Assembly (NCBI RefSeq): GCF_950023065.1
Contig: NC_088678.1
Coordinates: 21,070,580 to 21,134,579 of the forward strand
Direction of reading: 5' to 3'
Source: Planococcus citri
Lineage: Eukaryota; Arthropoda; Insecta; Hemiptera; Pseudococcidae
Length of the DNA stretch: 64,000 nt
Shown: positions 26,401-41,400 of the stretch, piece after piece
How the letters are laid out: every line of letters begins with the position of its first letter
How positions within the stretch are numbered: the stretch's first letter is position 1
Translations under genes and position numbers: made by a program
The notes under the pieces: generated by a model
Databases searched by the model: none
Told to the model about the DNA's origin: nothing
What the model saw: the letters and a program-made list of their open reading frames with translations, nothing else

Positions 26401-29400
26401 CCTTTTTTTTTTGTTTTAGTACAAGCTTAAGGTATTCTTCGCAGGATTTTTCATGTCGACTAACTAAATATAGTTCCGCGAACAGACTTTATCGCACGAG
26501 AAACCGGTTCGAAGTTTGAGCACACGATAACTTCCTGCGAGGTGAAAAGCACAATGAGCTTTCAACTTTACCGGCTGAAATTTTGAACCGAAAATCTAAA
26601 CAATTAGTACATAATTACGACACGTTAATTCGCTATTATATTTGCCACTATGAACACGAGCACGCTGCTGGGCTAGGTGTAGGTATTGCACGTTTGGCAA
26701 AATTTTACCTTCGAGTCTTATCTTCAAGGACTCTTCACCGCCGTGTATAAATTATAATTACAAATTGTCGCATATGTAATTAATATTAAGAAGAGTATCT
26801 GTTCGTATATGTGTATGCATTCGAGTCGAGCGTTATTGAGAGCAACGTCGTCGTCGTCGTCGTGAGACAAATTCGATAACGCAGAAATTTTCCACGGACA
26901 GATACCACTACGAGGACGTTATTTATGAGACGAGAAAAATCGACTAAATTTTTCGTCATCTTGCATTGGGGGAATATAAACGAAATAAATACAGTTCAAA
27001 GTAAACATCTACTCGTATACCTTAGTAAAGAATTAGTAAATTACCTGATTGTGAACTCGATGAAATGAATTTTATTCACTAAGTGTAAGTTTGTACAAAA
27101 AGAACGAAACATACAAAAATCCATATATACGAAGATTTTCGGACGAAGCTCATTAAAATTCAAAATCATTTCGATGAATAAGACACTAATTTGTTACACG
27201 AATAGCCGAACAGGTTTCAAATTAACTAAGAATATGAGTACAACGAACGAAAAATATTTACAAGTACAACCCGAGGCATCAATAAATTAGTTCCCAAGAA
27301 ACATAACAAGGAATCGGAAATTAATAGGTAGGTACCACGAATTTAAGCGAAAATACACGAGTAAGCATATAAATACCCGAACATATTCGAAAGCAACACG
27401 AAAATAGACGGAAACAAGCGAAAAGCCACGAATAAATAACCGAACATAGGCGAATATGCACGAATGTTTCCGAATAAACCCGAATGCATCCGAAAAATAG
27501 CAAAAGTAACAGATGAAGTATGATTCTGCGATTAATATCAAAGAAAATGAAGAAGAAAGTAACTGATAATGGTTGATAGCAATTAACAAATACCAGAAAG
27601 CAAAACTGAACACGTTAAATAGTTAAATGTTAAATACGTTAATTTGGCAAAACCCAAAACTGTAAAAAAATCGAATATACTCGTATGTACTTGATATTTT
27701 TCTTTCAATTTTGGTTTTGGGTTAACAAGTTCTGATTTTTTTTACTCATTCAAGTAGGTTGTCCATATAATTCTAGGGAAATGTAATGGTGCTGATTTCC
27801 CATTGTTTTCCACCATGATTTTCTGTTGGGGTTTACTCCCTTAGCCAAATTTGCCAGTTTTTAGGCGCTGGTATTCGCCTTCTCATTCTGAAGCTCTTGC
27901 GCTTCCCTGAGGCTGGAATGAGTGAGTTGTTGTTGGTGTTCTGCAGCTCTTATGCATTCTTGTTTGTAATCCGTATTTATGTAGAGGTTTGGCCTTTGGC
28001 TTGCCACTCCTCATCATCGTTCCACCAATTGGAGAATTCTGCTTTGGCCATGTTTATCTAATTCCAAGCCCATCAAACAGCAACATGTTACCACCCCAGT
28101 CCCCACACGACATGGATGCGCAGAATATCCCTGGTGTTGTCTTCACCTTCTCATGTGTCCCGGGGTACTGGCTCCTCTTGATGAACTGAGCTACTACCTA
28201 CAGACTATCTCTAGCAACCACAACCTGTAGCTACCACTCACCATCATAAATGCCAGAATTGAAAAGAAGATAGATGAAAATCTAAGCAAAACACAATAGG
28301 CTTTGTAGCGAAAAAGGGATGAGAGATGCAATTGCCCTGCTGAAAGTGACCATTCAAAGAGCACTGAATGCAAACAGGGAAATGATTGCTTGCTTCGTCA
28401 ATTATGAGAAAGCATTTAAGCGTGTCAACCTTGAGAGGATGTTGGAGATCCTGAAGAAATACAATATCAACAACAAATGCCTAAGAATAATCAAGAACCT
28501 GTACTAGGAGCAGAGTGCAAACATCAAGATTGGAACTGAGTACTTGGAGAACAAATCATTTAAAAACATGCAATTTTTGAAAAAATTCAGTGAAATTTGT
28601 CTAAAAGTGAAACTCACAAATTCACCAATGGATGGTCAGTTCAAGAACAAAATTTGTAATGAATGAACTCCTCCACAACTCGTTCAAAAAAAGGTGAACT
28701 ATTCAAGTTCAAAGTCGCAAACTGAACTCGCTTTGAAATGCTCAGGGGCAAAGTTCTTGAACTTTGTTTCAAATTCTTTTTGGGTTAGATTAGCAATTTT
28801 CAAGTACTGATAAGATGAGTTTTTTGCTGAAAAGCATACCTACATACAGTTCAAAGACTTTTGTTAGGAACTTAAAAATGTAAACTTGAATTAAGCTCAA
28901 ACTCATTCACTTTTTTCGAACCAACTTGTACACGAATTCATTCAATGCAAACTTTGAGTTGAACTGAACATCCAGTCCAGTGATGAAATTTTGTTCACTT
29001 TTTGACAAACTTAACTAGATTTTTTGTCAAGACTTCTCACATTTCAAGATGAAATTTCAAATAGATAAACAGGGCTGTGAAAACAGAATTTTTGGGTTTC
29101 CGTAGGGTTCTATTCCCAAGCACCTATTTTGTTCACAATTTTTTGTTCTTTATCCTTTGCTTTTTTGTTTCAGTTCCAGTTTCTGTTCCCATAATACATA
29201 TTTTGAGTTTTTGTATTTTGTTTCTGAAACTATTTTTTTATTTTCATCATTTTTCAGTGTTTTCAATTCTTTTCAGTTTTTATTAGTTCTTTTTGGTTTT
29301 TTTGGTTCTTTTTCGTGCTTTACAATTTTTCATAAAAAAAATTTTCTTGTTATTTTCGCATTTTTTATAATTTAATTTTTTCAAACTTTCAACTAGTTTT

Positions 29401-32400
29401 CTTGTAAAGCAACAAAACTAAAAGAAAACTGACCTAATGAAATTAACTCCAATCACCAACCATGCATTTAAGGCACTAATGCATTACGTTTATCCAGTTT
29501 ATCAATAGGAGCGTTCCAAACCAGCCCAATAATCAAACTTATGGAGGATTCTGGAATTACTTCTCTACAAGAAAGAAGAAACTATTTAGCCCTAAAACAA
29601 TGTGTCAAAATCACCAAAAATACTGGTCATACCCGCACAACAATTGTCGACGTTGACATTTACATCAACTGCGTTTTGTTCCAACATAATGAAGGAAAAG
29701 TGATCAATTAATTATTCAGTAGGAATCTTCTGTCCATACAAAAGCCAGGTAAACGAAAATTTTCAAAATGTCGACATGAAAATTGATTAGTTTAGTACTC
29801 TTAGATAAAGTATTGCACCATCTTTGATATAAGGAATTTCTGTTCAACTTTTTGATTATACAGACTTTTTGTCTGTACTTCTATGGAAGTGGACTGTGCA
29901 TTGATGCTGTTTTCAGCACAAACAATAGCCACATCAGAGAAAATCATGTTTTGGAAAAAAAATTTTTAATTTTTAAACTCAAATTTTATAACGTTTGAAG
30001 CAGGAGGTTGACATAAATTTTGATGTGAATGTTGATCCATCTACATCCGTTACTTTTGGATGCCCCATGTCGATGTGAATTTTGACCTCAAGTTGAGCCT
30101 ATTGTCAACACGAATGTAGATCAACATCAGTCAACAATTACATCGACAATTAGCTCGACACAGGGTCGAAATTCACATCAACATGTGGCATCCAAAAGTG
30201 ACAGATGTGGATGGGTCGACATTCACATCAAAATTCGCATGGTCATTGTTGTACGGGTACATATAACTCATCACAAAACATTCCACTCTCACCATCAACA
30301 TAAATATGGCACATGCAAACCATTTGAATATAAAACAAAAGAGCTAATAGTTTCATTGGGACTTGACCCACTCAACATACCTCAGATTGAAAGCTATTGT
30401 AAACAGTACCAATTTATTATACCAACTAAAAATACCTCCTACAGATCAAATAGAAGAGAAGAGGTGATTCTAGCCTAAATTTGAATCTGACATACTGCAT
30501 TAACACACAGATCACTTTTTACTGAAAAATCTGTCAAAAAATGTGACAAATGTAATGTGAATGTGACAATCTAACACATTATATGTAGAATCATGTAAAG
30601 TATATGAGAAAATCAGAAACGAAACACTTGGGGTAAATTTTAAATACATACCTACAAGTACATGAAGATAAAGAAGAAATGTGTGTTAAGTTGTTCTTGT
30701 TCCTAATTTGCGCAGGGATTTATGATTTGTTATAACTTATGTTTTGCATTGTTAAATTTTGATAGGTATATGTATTTTTGTTGAACCTGTTATATTTTTG
30801 TGAATTTTGCCATACTTTTGTTGAGATTATTTTGTTGTTACTTATATTTTTGTTATTTGTTGATTTAATTTCTGTGGTTGGATTGTTGACGTTAAAGGCC
30901 AAGATGCCGGACGTCATAAAATAGAACTTTTTGAAGATGATGATGAGAAAGATTGATTTTTTTCAGTTTCCGTTCTGTTTCTGTTCTTTTATTATTTTCA
31001 GGTTCATGTTTGCTAACTGAGCTTAAATTTCAGTAAGGGGGATGGGATCGATTTCAAGTTATGATGTAAAAATACACCAATTTTTGAAGCTCAAGTCACA
31101 ACCAATACTCGAAATTGAAATCATTTCAGTGAAAAAATAACTAAAAAAATATTTAAAAACCATCAAAAGAACACACAATTGATTAACTTCATAATAAAGC
31201 AAAAAAAAAACAAAAAAAATCACAGCAAATTGAAACAGAAACAAAATATCGATTTCATATAACACCACAATAAACATCTGACACATACATGTAGTATTAA
31301 AATGAGTAAAAATTCCCTTCAGCAGACAAAGTTGGTAATTTACACTTGTTCCATTTAGGAAAACTTCCTCATACTTACACTTTGAACTTTCTCACCACCA
31401 AACACCTTGACCGCCGTTTTCGCCTCCTCCCCCACGCCCCCCGCCCCCGCTCTAATAATTACATTAAGCCGGCATACAACACAACAAAACCGCATCTAAA
31501 ACATTCGCAACATTCGACCCAAAAACTTGACGCTGCCGCCGGAACCAAAAGTAACGAAGGAACATTATTTAAACTAATTAATTCCAAATACTGAGAATTC
31601 CTCGGAGCGGCGTTCACTTGGCGTTCTTTTCATAAAAATTTCACCTCGCACACGTTGCCGCCGCCGCACCGCGCTGTTGTTCTTTTGAAAATAAGCTTTT
31701 TTGTTCGCATCGCGTTTACAAGAATAAGACGAAAAAAATTACATTAAAAGCTTCTTATTATGTGAGCGGGAAGAAAAAGCAAGTCGGAAAATAAATACCG
31801 GGATACCTCGATAATGGAAATATGAATGGTTGGGCTTATAAGAGGCCAAGACGGCGGTAAATTTTATCGTATACACCGGAGTGCTGCCGCGTGCTGCTTG
31901 GCGCTTAGCGCTTACATACGTCACACCGAAACCAGGCTCAGCGAAGAAAAATTTAATAAAGCCGCTACACCCATCGGCTACAAGATTTATGAATTTTATA
32001 AACTTCACTTACTCGTGTACTTGTTGTTGTTCGTTTCGTACGCGTCACTGTCGTACGTATTTTTCTTAACACTGTATACTGTATTGTTTGTCCCACATTT
32101 ATAGTAACTGTAGGTAATGCAAAGCGAAAGGAAAAATCTCATTTGACCAATTTGTTTTGTTATGGCATTTACTCTTGGTACAGGCCGAGGAATAAAATTG
32201 GAGTTCGGGACGAAGAAGTTTTTCGTATTGATTTCAAAAATGCAAAGCAGAGCGAGAAGTTGCCCAAATCAGAAAAAACTCTCTTAAAAACGTATGTTGA
32301 CTGACTTCAGAGTTTGCCCACTAATCACAACCAAAACTTTTTTTGATCCTGATTATTTTGATAGATCGTGTGACATCTTTTTCAAAAACTTTGAAAAATG

Positions 32401-35400
32401 GGCACAAAATTCTTCAGAAGTACTCAACAATTTTTAAAATAATTTTGACAAATCGAATTATACTCTTTCAAAAAAAAAAAAAAAAGCTGAAAATGATGAC
32501 CGAATTTTAGGTTAAAAATTTTTCAGAAGTGTTCAAAACAAACTTTTGATAGAAATTTGTGTTTTTGCCGAAATTTTAAACCATTTCAACAGGTTGCATG
32601 ACACTTTCTTCAAAACCCCCAAAAATCGTGATCCAATTTTGGACTCAAGGTTCTTCAAAAGTGCTTAACATCATTTTTGTTAAAATATTTGAATTTCTCA
32701 CGAGATTTTGACCTATTTTGATAGATTACATGACACCATTTTAGAAAAACTCATGCCCCAAATTTGGGCTCATATTTCTTCAAAAATGTTCAAAAAACAT
32801 TTTTGTTGAAATCTTTGAATTTTTGCTTAAGAAAAAAATTGGAGCTTATGAAAAAATTTCTGAAATCAAATTCTGAATTTTGACACGCATTAGACAAAAT
32901 ATTTTTCAACCTTCCCCTTTATCAATATTAAATTCGCACTCTCTACTCATCATAATATAGTTTTCTACTCGTCATTTTTCGAATTCTTACGGATGCATCT
33001 CAATCAACCCAACTCGAATGGTGAATGTTCATTGTTCACATTTAGAATATTCTCATTGCCAACACACTAGCCCAAACTGCACAGAAGTCAATTGGTTTGC
33101 CAATTTCAGAAATTGAAGGGGCAGAATCATGTCGTATTTTCACTTCTCAGTTTACTTATTATTTTCCATCAGAAATTTTTTCAAGTATGTTTTGTTTTTT
33201 TATAATTTTTGACACAAAAAACTCTCCTTTTTCGACATTTTAAAACTTATCAAGAATTTATTTTTCATTTAAAAATATTGATTCGAAGTTCAGAAAGATT
33301 TTTTCGAACTTCTTTGACCATTTACAATTAATTTTTTCAGTGCTTTTTTTCCACTATCAAAGCATACTCAATAATTTTCTGAACTGCATCATTTTTTGGG
33401 ACAATTTTCTGATTAAAAAAAATTGGTGCGACTACGAAGAATTCTTCAATTTTTTCACATTTCAACAAAATAATAAAAAATTTAATCCAGAAAGATCATC
33501 ATTTCCATTTTTTTGTAGTTTGCAGTGTTTTTTCAAATTTATTTGGAGTTTTTGATTTTTACCTCTTCTTAATTTTTAAAAAAAATACTCGTACCTAGTT
33601 ACCTACATACAAAAATTTATTGACTTGGTAAAATAATTCATTTATCTATTTTCCTTTTTGATTTCCACTTTTTTTGATTCTTTCAATTTTTTTTTTTTTT
33701 TTGAATATTCTGTCACTTATTATCGACAGTTTGAAGATGATTCGTTCGCGAACGATTCAATCTGAGGCGAAAAATCGATCACAAATGAAAGAATCAGCAA
33801 TAAATCAAACCAAATGAAAGATTATATCTGAAATTATGATAATACAAAATCTATCGACAAAAATTAGAGTCGATTCGTTCGCGAACGATTCACTCAGAAA
33901 CAATGAATCATTCGAGAACGATTGCATTGAATCACTTGGAAATGAAATGAGATAATACATGGCCAGACAAAACGAAACACTTTTCAATCAACCAATGAAA
34001 ATTATGAAGATTCGTTCGCGAACGATTCACTCAAAAACAATGAATCATCCGAGAACGATTGCATTGAATCACTTGGAAATGAAATGAGATAATACATGGC
34101 CAGACAAAACGAAACACTCTTCAATCAACCAATGAAAATTATGAAGATTCGTTCGCGAACGATTCACTCAAAAACAATGAATCATCCGAGAACGACTGAA
34201 TCACTTGAAATCAAATCAGTTGATACATGGCCAAACAAAACGAAACAATGTTCAATCAATCAATGAAAATTGTGGATGATTCGTTCGCGAACGATTCACT
34301 CAAAAACAATGAATCATTCGAGAACGACTGAATCACTTGGAAATCAAATCAGTAGATATTGACACATACATGGCGAAGCAACACGAAACTTTGTTCAATC
34401 AATCAATGAAAATTGAGAATGATTCGTTCGCGAACGATTCACTCAGAAACAATGAATCATTCGAGAACGACTGAATCACTTGGAAATCAAATCAGTTGAT
34501 ACATGGCCAAACAAAACGAAACATTGTTCAATCAATCAATGAATATTGTGAATGATTCGTTCGCAAACGATTCACTCAGAAACAATGAATCATTCGAGAA
34601 CGACTGAGTCACTTGGAAATAAAATCAGTTATCAGTTGATACATGGGCAAACAAAACGAAACATTGTTCCATCAACCAATGAAAATTGTGAATGATTCGT
34701 TCGCGAACGATTCACTCAGAAACATTGAATCATTCGAGAACGACTGAATCACTTGGAAATCAAATCAGATAAGTAATACATGGCCAAACAAAACGAAACA
34801 TTCTTCAATCAACCAATGAAAATCACGAATGATTCGTTTGCGAACGATTTGCTCAGAAGAAAAAAATCGTGCGCGAACGAATGAATCACTCTAGAATGAA
34901 AGTCTGAACGGAATGACAAAAGTTGACAATTTTAATCGCATTCAAAATCCGGAGTTGATTATTTCGCGAACGTTTGGGCAAAAATTGATAGGTGAATCAT
35001 TCGAGAACGACTAAATCACAACTGAATCAAAATACAGTGCGAGAGGACGAGACAAAATTCAATAAAATTGAAGATGATTAATCGCTCGTAAGGATTTACA
35101 TACTTACTAGGAGCAAGGAGGAGAAAACTGCAGGAGTCAGTTCGTTCGCGAACGATTCACTCAGAAACGATGAATCATTCGAGAACGACTGAATGACTCA
35201 GGATCAAGAACCAAATCAAATTATATACGACAAGACAAAATGAAACATTATTCAATCTATAAATGAAAATTGTGAATGATTCGTTCGCGAATGATTTGCT
35301 CAGAATAGAAAAATCGTTCGCGAACGAACAAACCACTCTAAAATTAAATACAGACTGATGAAACTTGACAATTTTAATCCCACCATAAAAACTGGACTCG

Positions 35401-38400
35401 ATTCGTTTGCGAACGATTTGCTCAGAATGGATAAATCATGCAAGAACGACCGAATCACAGCTAGGTAAATCAAATTCAGCAAAAGAGGATGAGGCAAAAT
35501 TAAAAAAAAAAAAATTAAAATTACTCGCTCGTAAATGATTTACTAAGATAAGAAGGAAATTGGAGTAGATTCGTTCGCGAACGATTCACTCAGGAACGAT
35601 GAATCATTCGAGAACGACTGAATCACCAGTAAACCAAATCAGATAAAACACGACAAGACAAAATGAAACATTATTCAATCTATGTATGAAAATTGTGAAT
35701 GATTCGTTCGCGAATGATTTGCTCAGAGTAGAAAAATCGTTCGCGAACGAACAAACCACTCTAAAATTAAATACAGACTGACGAAACTTGACAATAATTT
35801 TAATTCCACCATCAAAACTGGACTCAGTTCGTTCGCGAACGATTTGCTCAGAATGGATAAAACATGCAAGAACGACTGAATTTTAGTTAGGGAAATCTAA
35901 TTCAAATTCAGCAAATGATGAGGCAAAATTCAAAAAAAAAAATTAAAATTACTCGCTCGTAAATGATTTACTAGGATGAGATGAAAATTGCAGTAGATTC
36001 GTTCGCGAACGATTCACTTAGGAGTGATGAATCATTTGAGAACGACTGAATCACCTGTAAACCAAATCAGATAAAATACGATGAGACAAAATGAAACATT
36101 TTTCAATCTATAGAAGAATACATATCGTGAATGATTCGTTCGCGAACGATCAGCTATGGGGAAAAAATCGTTCGTGAACAAAATGATTCACTGTCAAATG
36201 AAATTAGGTACAGATTACAGAATAGAATGACGAAACTTGACACTTGACAGTTTTCATCCCATCATCAAAACTAGACTCAATTCGTTCGCGAATGATTTGC
36301 TCAAAACTGACAAATCCTTCGAGAACGACTGAATCATTAGGTACTAAATCAAGTACAGTAAAATTGAAAATTCGAAAATCAAAAACGAAGATTTGTTTAG
36401 AAATGTCTCCAAAAATTAATTTTTTTATCTACTGATTTTTACTTAGTACAAACTCGACATTTTTTCAATGCCCAAAAAATCAGCACTTTGAAGGGGGAAA
36501 ACCTTCAAACCCCCTCCTAACACAATGCCATGAGCGAACTCCAATCCACAACAGCGTCTACCTTTACATTGCAGAAAATTCACCCAAAACATACGAAAAT
36601 TATAACGCTAAAAAGTCGTTCGAATTAAAATTACATATTTAAATTTATTTCGACGAAAACAGTCTACGTATAGTAGGTATCTTATACATATACCAAGCTA
36701 CCTACGTAGGAAAAAATGTCATACGGTATGTTAGCATCTATTGCTAAATTTATTCCAACGACGTGGGTATGGTACACCTTGGAAGAAGGGTAGTAAAATA
36801 TTCGAAAACTTGCGAATTTTTTTTCTTCTCCGGTCTCGATGGAACGATGATACATAACGTCGAGTCATCCGAATGAAATAGTATAAGCAGGAAAATACGA
36901 GAAAACTACGTATATGGGAAAATTATTCGACGAAAATATCTCGTCACATGTTAGAGAGAGGAAAAAAAAATCGAATATTTCTTCGCCTTCGCCTTTCGCC
37001 GGCGTGATGGTACAGCGAGTTGAGACTAATAAAATAAAACTTTTTTTTTCACTCTCGTCAATATTATAGGTGGAAAAATTCGTCGTAAGGCCAGAGAGAG
37101 AGAGTCGAGATATAAAAAAAATCCACCCCCGCGTAGGTATACTAAAAACGAGAGAGGAAGAAGAGGGATGATGATGATGATGAGGCGAAAAAAGATGTAG
37201 AGGTAGAGGTAGGTACGTTGTAGAAAATATTTCGAGAATAAATACCTGATCGGCGACGCTTCCTTCTTGAATATCAGAAATAAATATTCCGTGTCCGACT
37301 TCTGGATGCTTGCCTTCGATAATCATAATACCAAGGCCATGGGCGCCCTTTAGCAAAAAATCAACAAAGCGTAATTAAAATAAACGAATACGTTGAACTC
37401 GATGAAATATTTTTCCATCGCATCGTCCACAACACTATAAGAGTTAATCTATTTTTATCGAAACATAAAAGCCAGTACATGTGTAATATGTATATTATAC
37501 GCAATCTAAATTCATCCAACGTACCCGCGCCCCCCGCCCAGCCCGGCCACGTCCGACCCGGTCTCTGCGGCGCTTTCCGAATGAGGAACGAGTTTTTCGG
37601 ATCTCATTTCGAAAAACACCACCAGCCACCGACGTCGTCGCCGGGTCGCTATATCTTAGCAATTTCTCTAAAATAGAAATGTATTAACGAAAAACCGCAC
37701 TACGCTCTTAATCTAACAACGTTATTAGTTTTCCACGCAACCTTTCTACGCTCTATATTAATTTTGCCATCGCTATTACTATTGCTATTACTATCGCTTG
37801 CCGGCGAAAATTGTCAACTCGACGGTTTTTTTCCTTCTCCTACTCCTCTCTTCACTCTAGCTCACAACAGAACCCAACTCTACATCGATTGTTTTCTCTC
37901 TCTCTCTCTCGTTATCTTTTACCCTATTATGCATAAAACTGTTAAGTACACAACAAAATTTCACAAATAAATAAATTATTAATCGTGTCACAACACACAC
38001 CGAAAAATACAGAAAAAAAATGAAAAAAAAAATACAAGCGTAAAAGCCAATGTTACACGTTCTGGACCAAATACAAGGTATAAATTAAAACCAAAAAAAA
38101 AAAATAATTATTCAACAAACGCACTCGTAAAATAAGCCAACTATTGTCCACCAACCAAAAACAAAAAATAAAAAAATTCCAATTTATAAACGCAAAAATA
38201 ATATAATAATCGCGACCGTGCTCTATGTGTACTTTGGTACACTTATGGTTTTTATTTTCTATCTTTTGTCTGAGGCTCGACTATAAATGTGTGGATACTT
38301 GAAAGGACTCCAATTGTAAGGGTCCTGCGTGGTTTTTTTCACTACTATACGTTAATCGTTAATCCTTGCCGCTGAGTTGGTTGATGATTTATTGGCTTTT

Positions 38401-41400
38401 GGTTGTGAAAAAAAAGAAGGTAAGTACGAGTAAATGGACAGAGGGAATGTGGAAATGTGAAGGGGAAGTTTTGCTGATATTTTCGCTCGTGCAATTAAGA
38501 CACTACTGCCATATTTTTTCATCTTTCTCTCATTCCAATTGATTCAATCCACATGATGAGTGAAAAACCCCCCACCAAAAATCTTCTGAAAAAATCCTAC
38601 GTATAAAAACATCAATAAAAATTGTGAGCTAATTCCACGAAAATCTTCTCAAAATACAAAAGTATACCAACAAAACAAAAATCTGCTGGAAAGTCTCCCA
38701 AAATCACACGAAAAAATTGTCTCAATATCACGGGAAAAAATCTATAAAAAACTCTCTGAAAATTATGAGAAAATATCCTTCAGAACACATTTAAATCGTC
38801 ACAAAAATTCACCCCAAATAATTCAGGAAGCTCTCTCAAAATCCTGAAAAATCAGTAAAAACCAGAAAATTCTGCTGTAATACTGAAGAATTCCTTAGAA
38901 TATATGGGAAAATTTTGAAAAATATATTTCACTTGAAACTGCTCTAAAATACGTATTTGGTTCAAAATCACAAAACATTTCAAAAAAGTCATCCAGAAGA
39001 TTAACCCCCAAAAACACATTCAAAAATTCACTTTTTTAATTTGGTAGAGAGGGGAAGGGGAGATGTTTCAGAAATGGCACTTGGGAATACCAAAAAACTA
39101 GCTTTCATAAAATAAAAGCCTTTCACGAACGAATAGATCCACTTTTTTTTTGAACATTCGTTCGCGAACGAACTATTGATTCCTATAAGTGACTCGTTCG
39201 CGAAGAAATCAATTCGTACAGGTGATTCGTTCGCGAACAAATAGATTCATTTACTCAATTTTTGATGAATCATTCACGAACGAATTGAATCATTTTTGGT
39301 GAATCATTCGCGAACGAATTGATTCGAATAAATGACTGGTTCGCGAAGAAATCGATTCGTATATGTGACTCGTTTGCGAACGAACCGATTCATACAAGTG
39401 ACTCGTTCACGAACGAATCGATTCGTATAAGTGACTCGTTCGTGAACGAATCGATTCATTCAAGTGATTCGTTTACTAACTTTTTGGTGAATCATTCGCG
39501 AACGAATTGACTTTTATTTGTGACTCGTTCGCGAACGAATCGATTCGTACAAGTGACTCGTTCGCGAACGAATTGATTCGTACAAGTGACTCGTTCGCGA
39601 ACGAATCGTTCCATATGAGTGATATTCATTTACTCAATTTTTGGTGAATCATTCACGAACGAATTGACTTTTATTTGTGAATCATTCGCGAACAAACTGA
39701 TTCGTATTAGTGACTCATTCGCGAACGAATTGATTCATAAATTAAAGAATTATTGATCGATTCGTTGGCGAATGGTTCTTTCAAAAAATTGATCAATTCG
39801 TTCACTTTTTGAAAACTTCAAGTTTTTCTCCCGCTTTTTTTCTTCTTTTTAAAAAAGTACTTTTATTTTGTGATATTAGAACATTTTTAAATAAATGTTT
39901 CCATATGTTTCTTGGCATTTTAAAATATTTTGTAGGTATTTTTTAAATTATCATTTCTTCAATTCTTTTTTAAAAATTTTGAATCTTCATTGGCTTTTAC
40001 TTCGATTTACAGCGGCACTTCAACAAAAGGTCTAAAGAAGTACATTAAAATATATTAAGACACAAAAAGATTAAAAACTTGTACATTTTCAAAAAAAAAA
40101 AAAAAAAAAAAAACAGAAAAAACGATCTAAAAACTACCCAATAAAATTGTAGGTAAAAATTTATGAAATTTTGTTTAGATCAAATAAAAATGAGTAAATA
40201 AATATAACTCCAAAAAAATCGAATATTGAATAACGGCCTAAAAAAACAAATTGAAACCAAAAAAATCAAAATAAACAAATTTGAAAAAAGTAAAAAAAAT
40301 TGAAAAAAAGCAAACTGAAAAATTTTATCGGTTCAAACTGAACAGAAAATTCAAAAAAAATATCACAAAATTTTTGAAAAACAAAAAAAACGATTTTGTC
40401 AAAACAATATTGCTTTTCAGTCAAAAAGTATTGATTTTGGTATTCAATTGAAATTCAACAAAAAATTGTAGAAAAAAATCTAAAATGAAAAATATTTCAA
40501 TTTCAACATTAGAATTGAAGAAACGTTGACAAAGTTTTAAAAAACACACAAATAACTTTAAAATACCAAACATGTTTCTTGTGTTAATTGGAAAAACATT
40601 GTAAGTCAATAAAGCAGATTTATTACCTTAATTTTAGAATATCATTGAAATTTAAAAATTGAAAAATAACCAATGAGAAACAAAAAAGGAAATCAAACAA
40701 AACCAAAATTTTTAAAATGATAAAAAAAATCAGGGAAAATAAGAAATATTTCAGTTTTACAAATTAATATTTATGATAAATCTGACATTTCATTAAAGAA
40801 TCACAAAATTGAAACCGTTTTCAAAAAACTCTAATTTTTCAGAAGTGACACAGCAAGATTCAAAAAAAAAAAAAGAAAAACAACAGAAAAAAACTTGAGT
40901 AGATATGTAATTGCAGTTTTTCGTTTTTTTGATTTTTCAATTTTAGTCTTTTTTAACAAATATTTCAAAATCAGCGGCTTTCCCAAGTTTTTCTCAAACT
41001 TTTCTTGACATTTTCTCAATTTTTTTTTCAGTTTAAAAATTTCTGTTTTCAAATATCGAAAAAAAGCATTTATTTTGAGCCAATTTATTTAAATGTATGA
41101 AAATTAGTATTATTTTTGTGAAGTAATATATATGTACATATTATTTTCTTTTTTTGAATTTTGACAAATTTTCAAGTTTTTGGTGTTGTTATTATTGTTG
41201 TTTGTGTTTGGAATTGTTTCAACATTTTTTTGTTGGCTTTTTCGTTTCCAAATTTTCAATTACTTTTAGTTTTTTCTTCAACGTTTTACAGTGTACTCAA
41301 AAATATCGAGCATCTTGTGACACTTCAATAAAATGTCAAATTTCATATTTTGTCAAATGATATCATTTTTTAAAAACCAGTGTGTTCTTTAGCGTGCCAA

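Larger units (their letters stand above)
14928..37245 (-). other. 22.3-kb intron of the Patj-like gene
   Basis: Bounded by the donor at 37245 (CAG|GTATTT) and the acceptor ending at 14928 (CTATCAG). It interrupts the first PDZ domain after SVADQ and resumes at AGLMVGD. It hosts the arrays and elements listed separately between 16.07 and 36.33 kb. Confidence 0.75.

Noticed and set aside
31739..32104. Overlapping 89- and 92-codon frames on opposite strands in a GC-richer block
   Set aside because: No domain, no splice-consistent neighbours, and coding potential similar on both strands, as expected of composition alone.
33725..36320. Regularly spaced palindromes as a CRISPR array
   Set aside because: Units are long and vary together with the core, spacers are repeats of each other, and the context is an intron of an animal gene.
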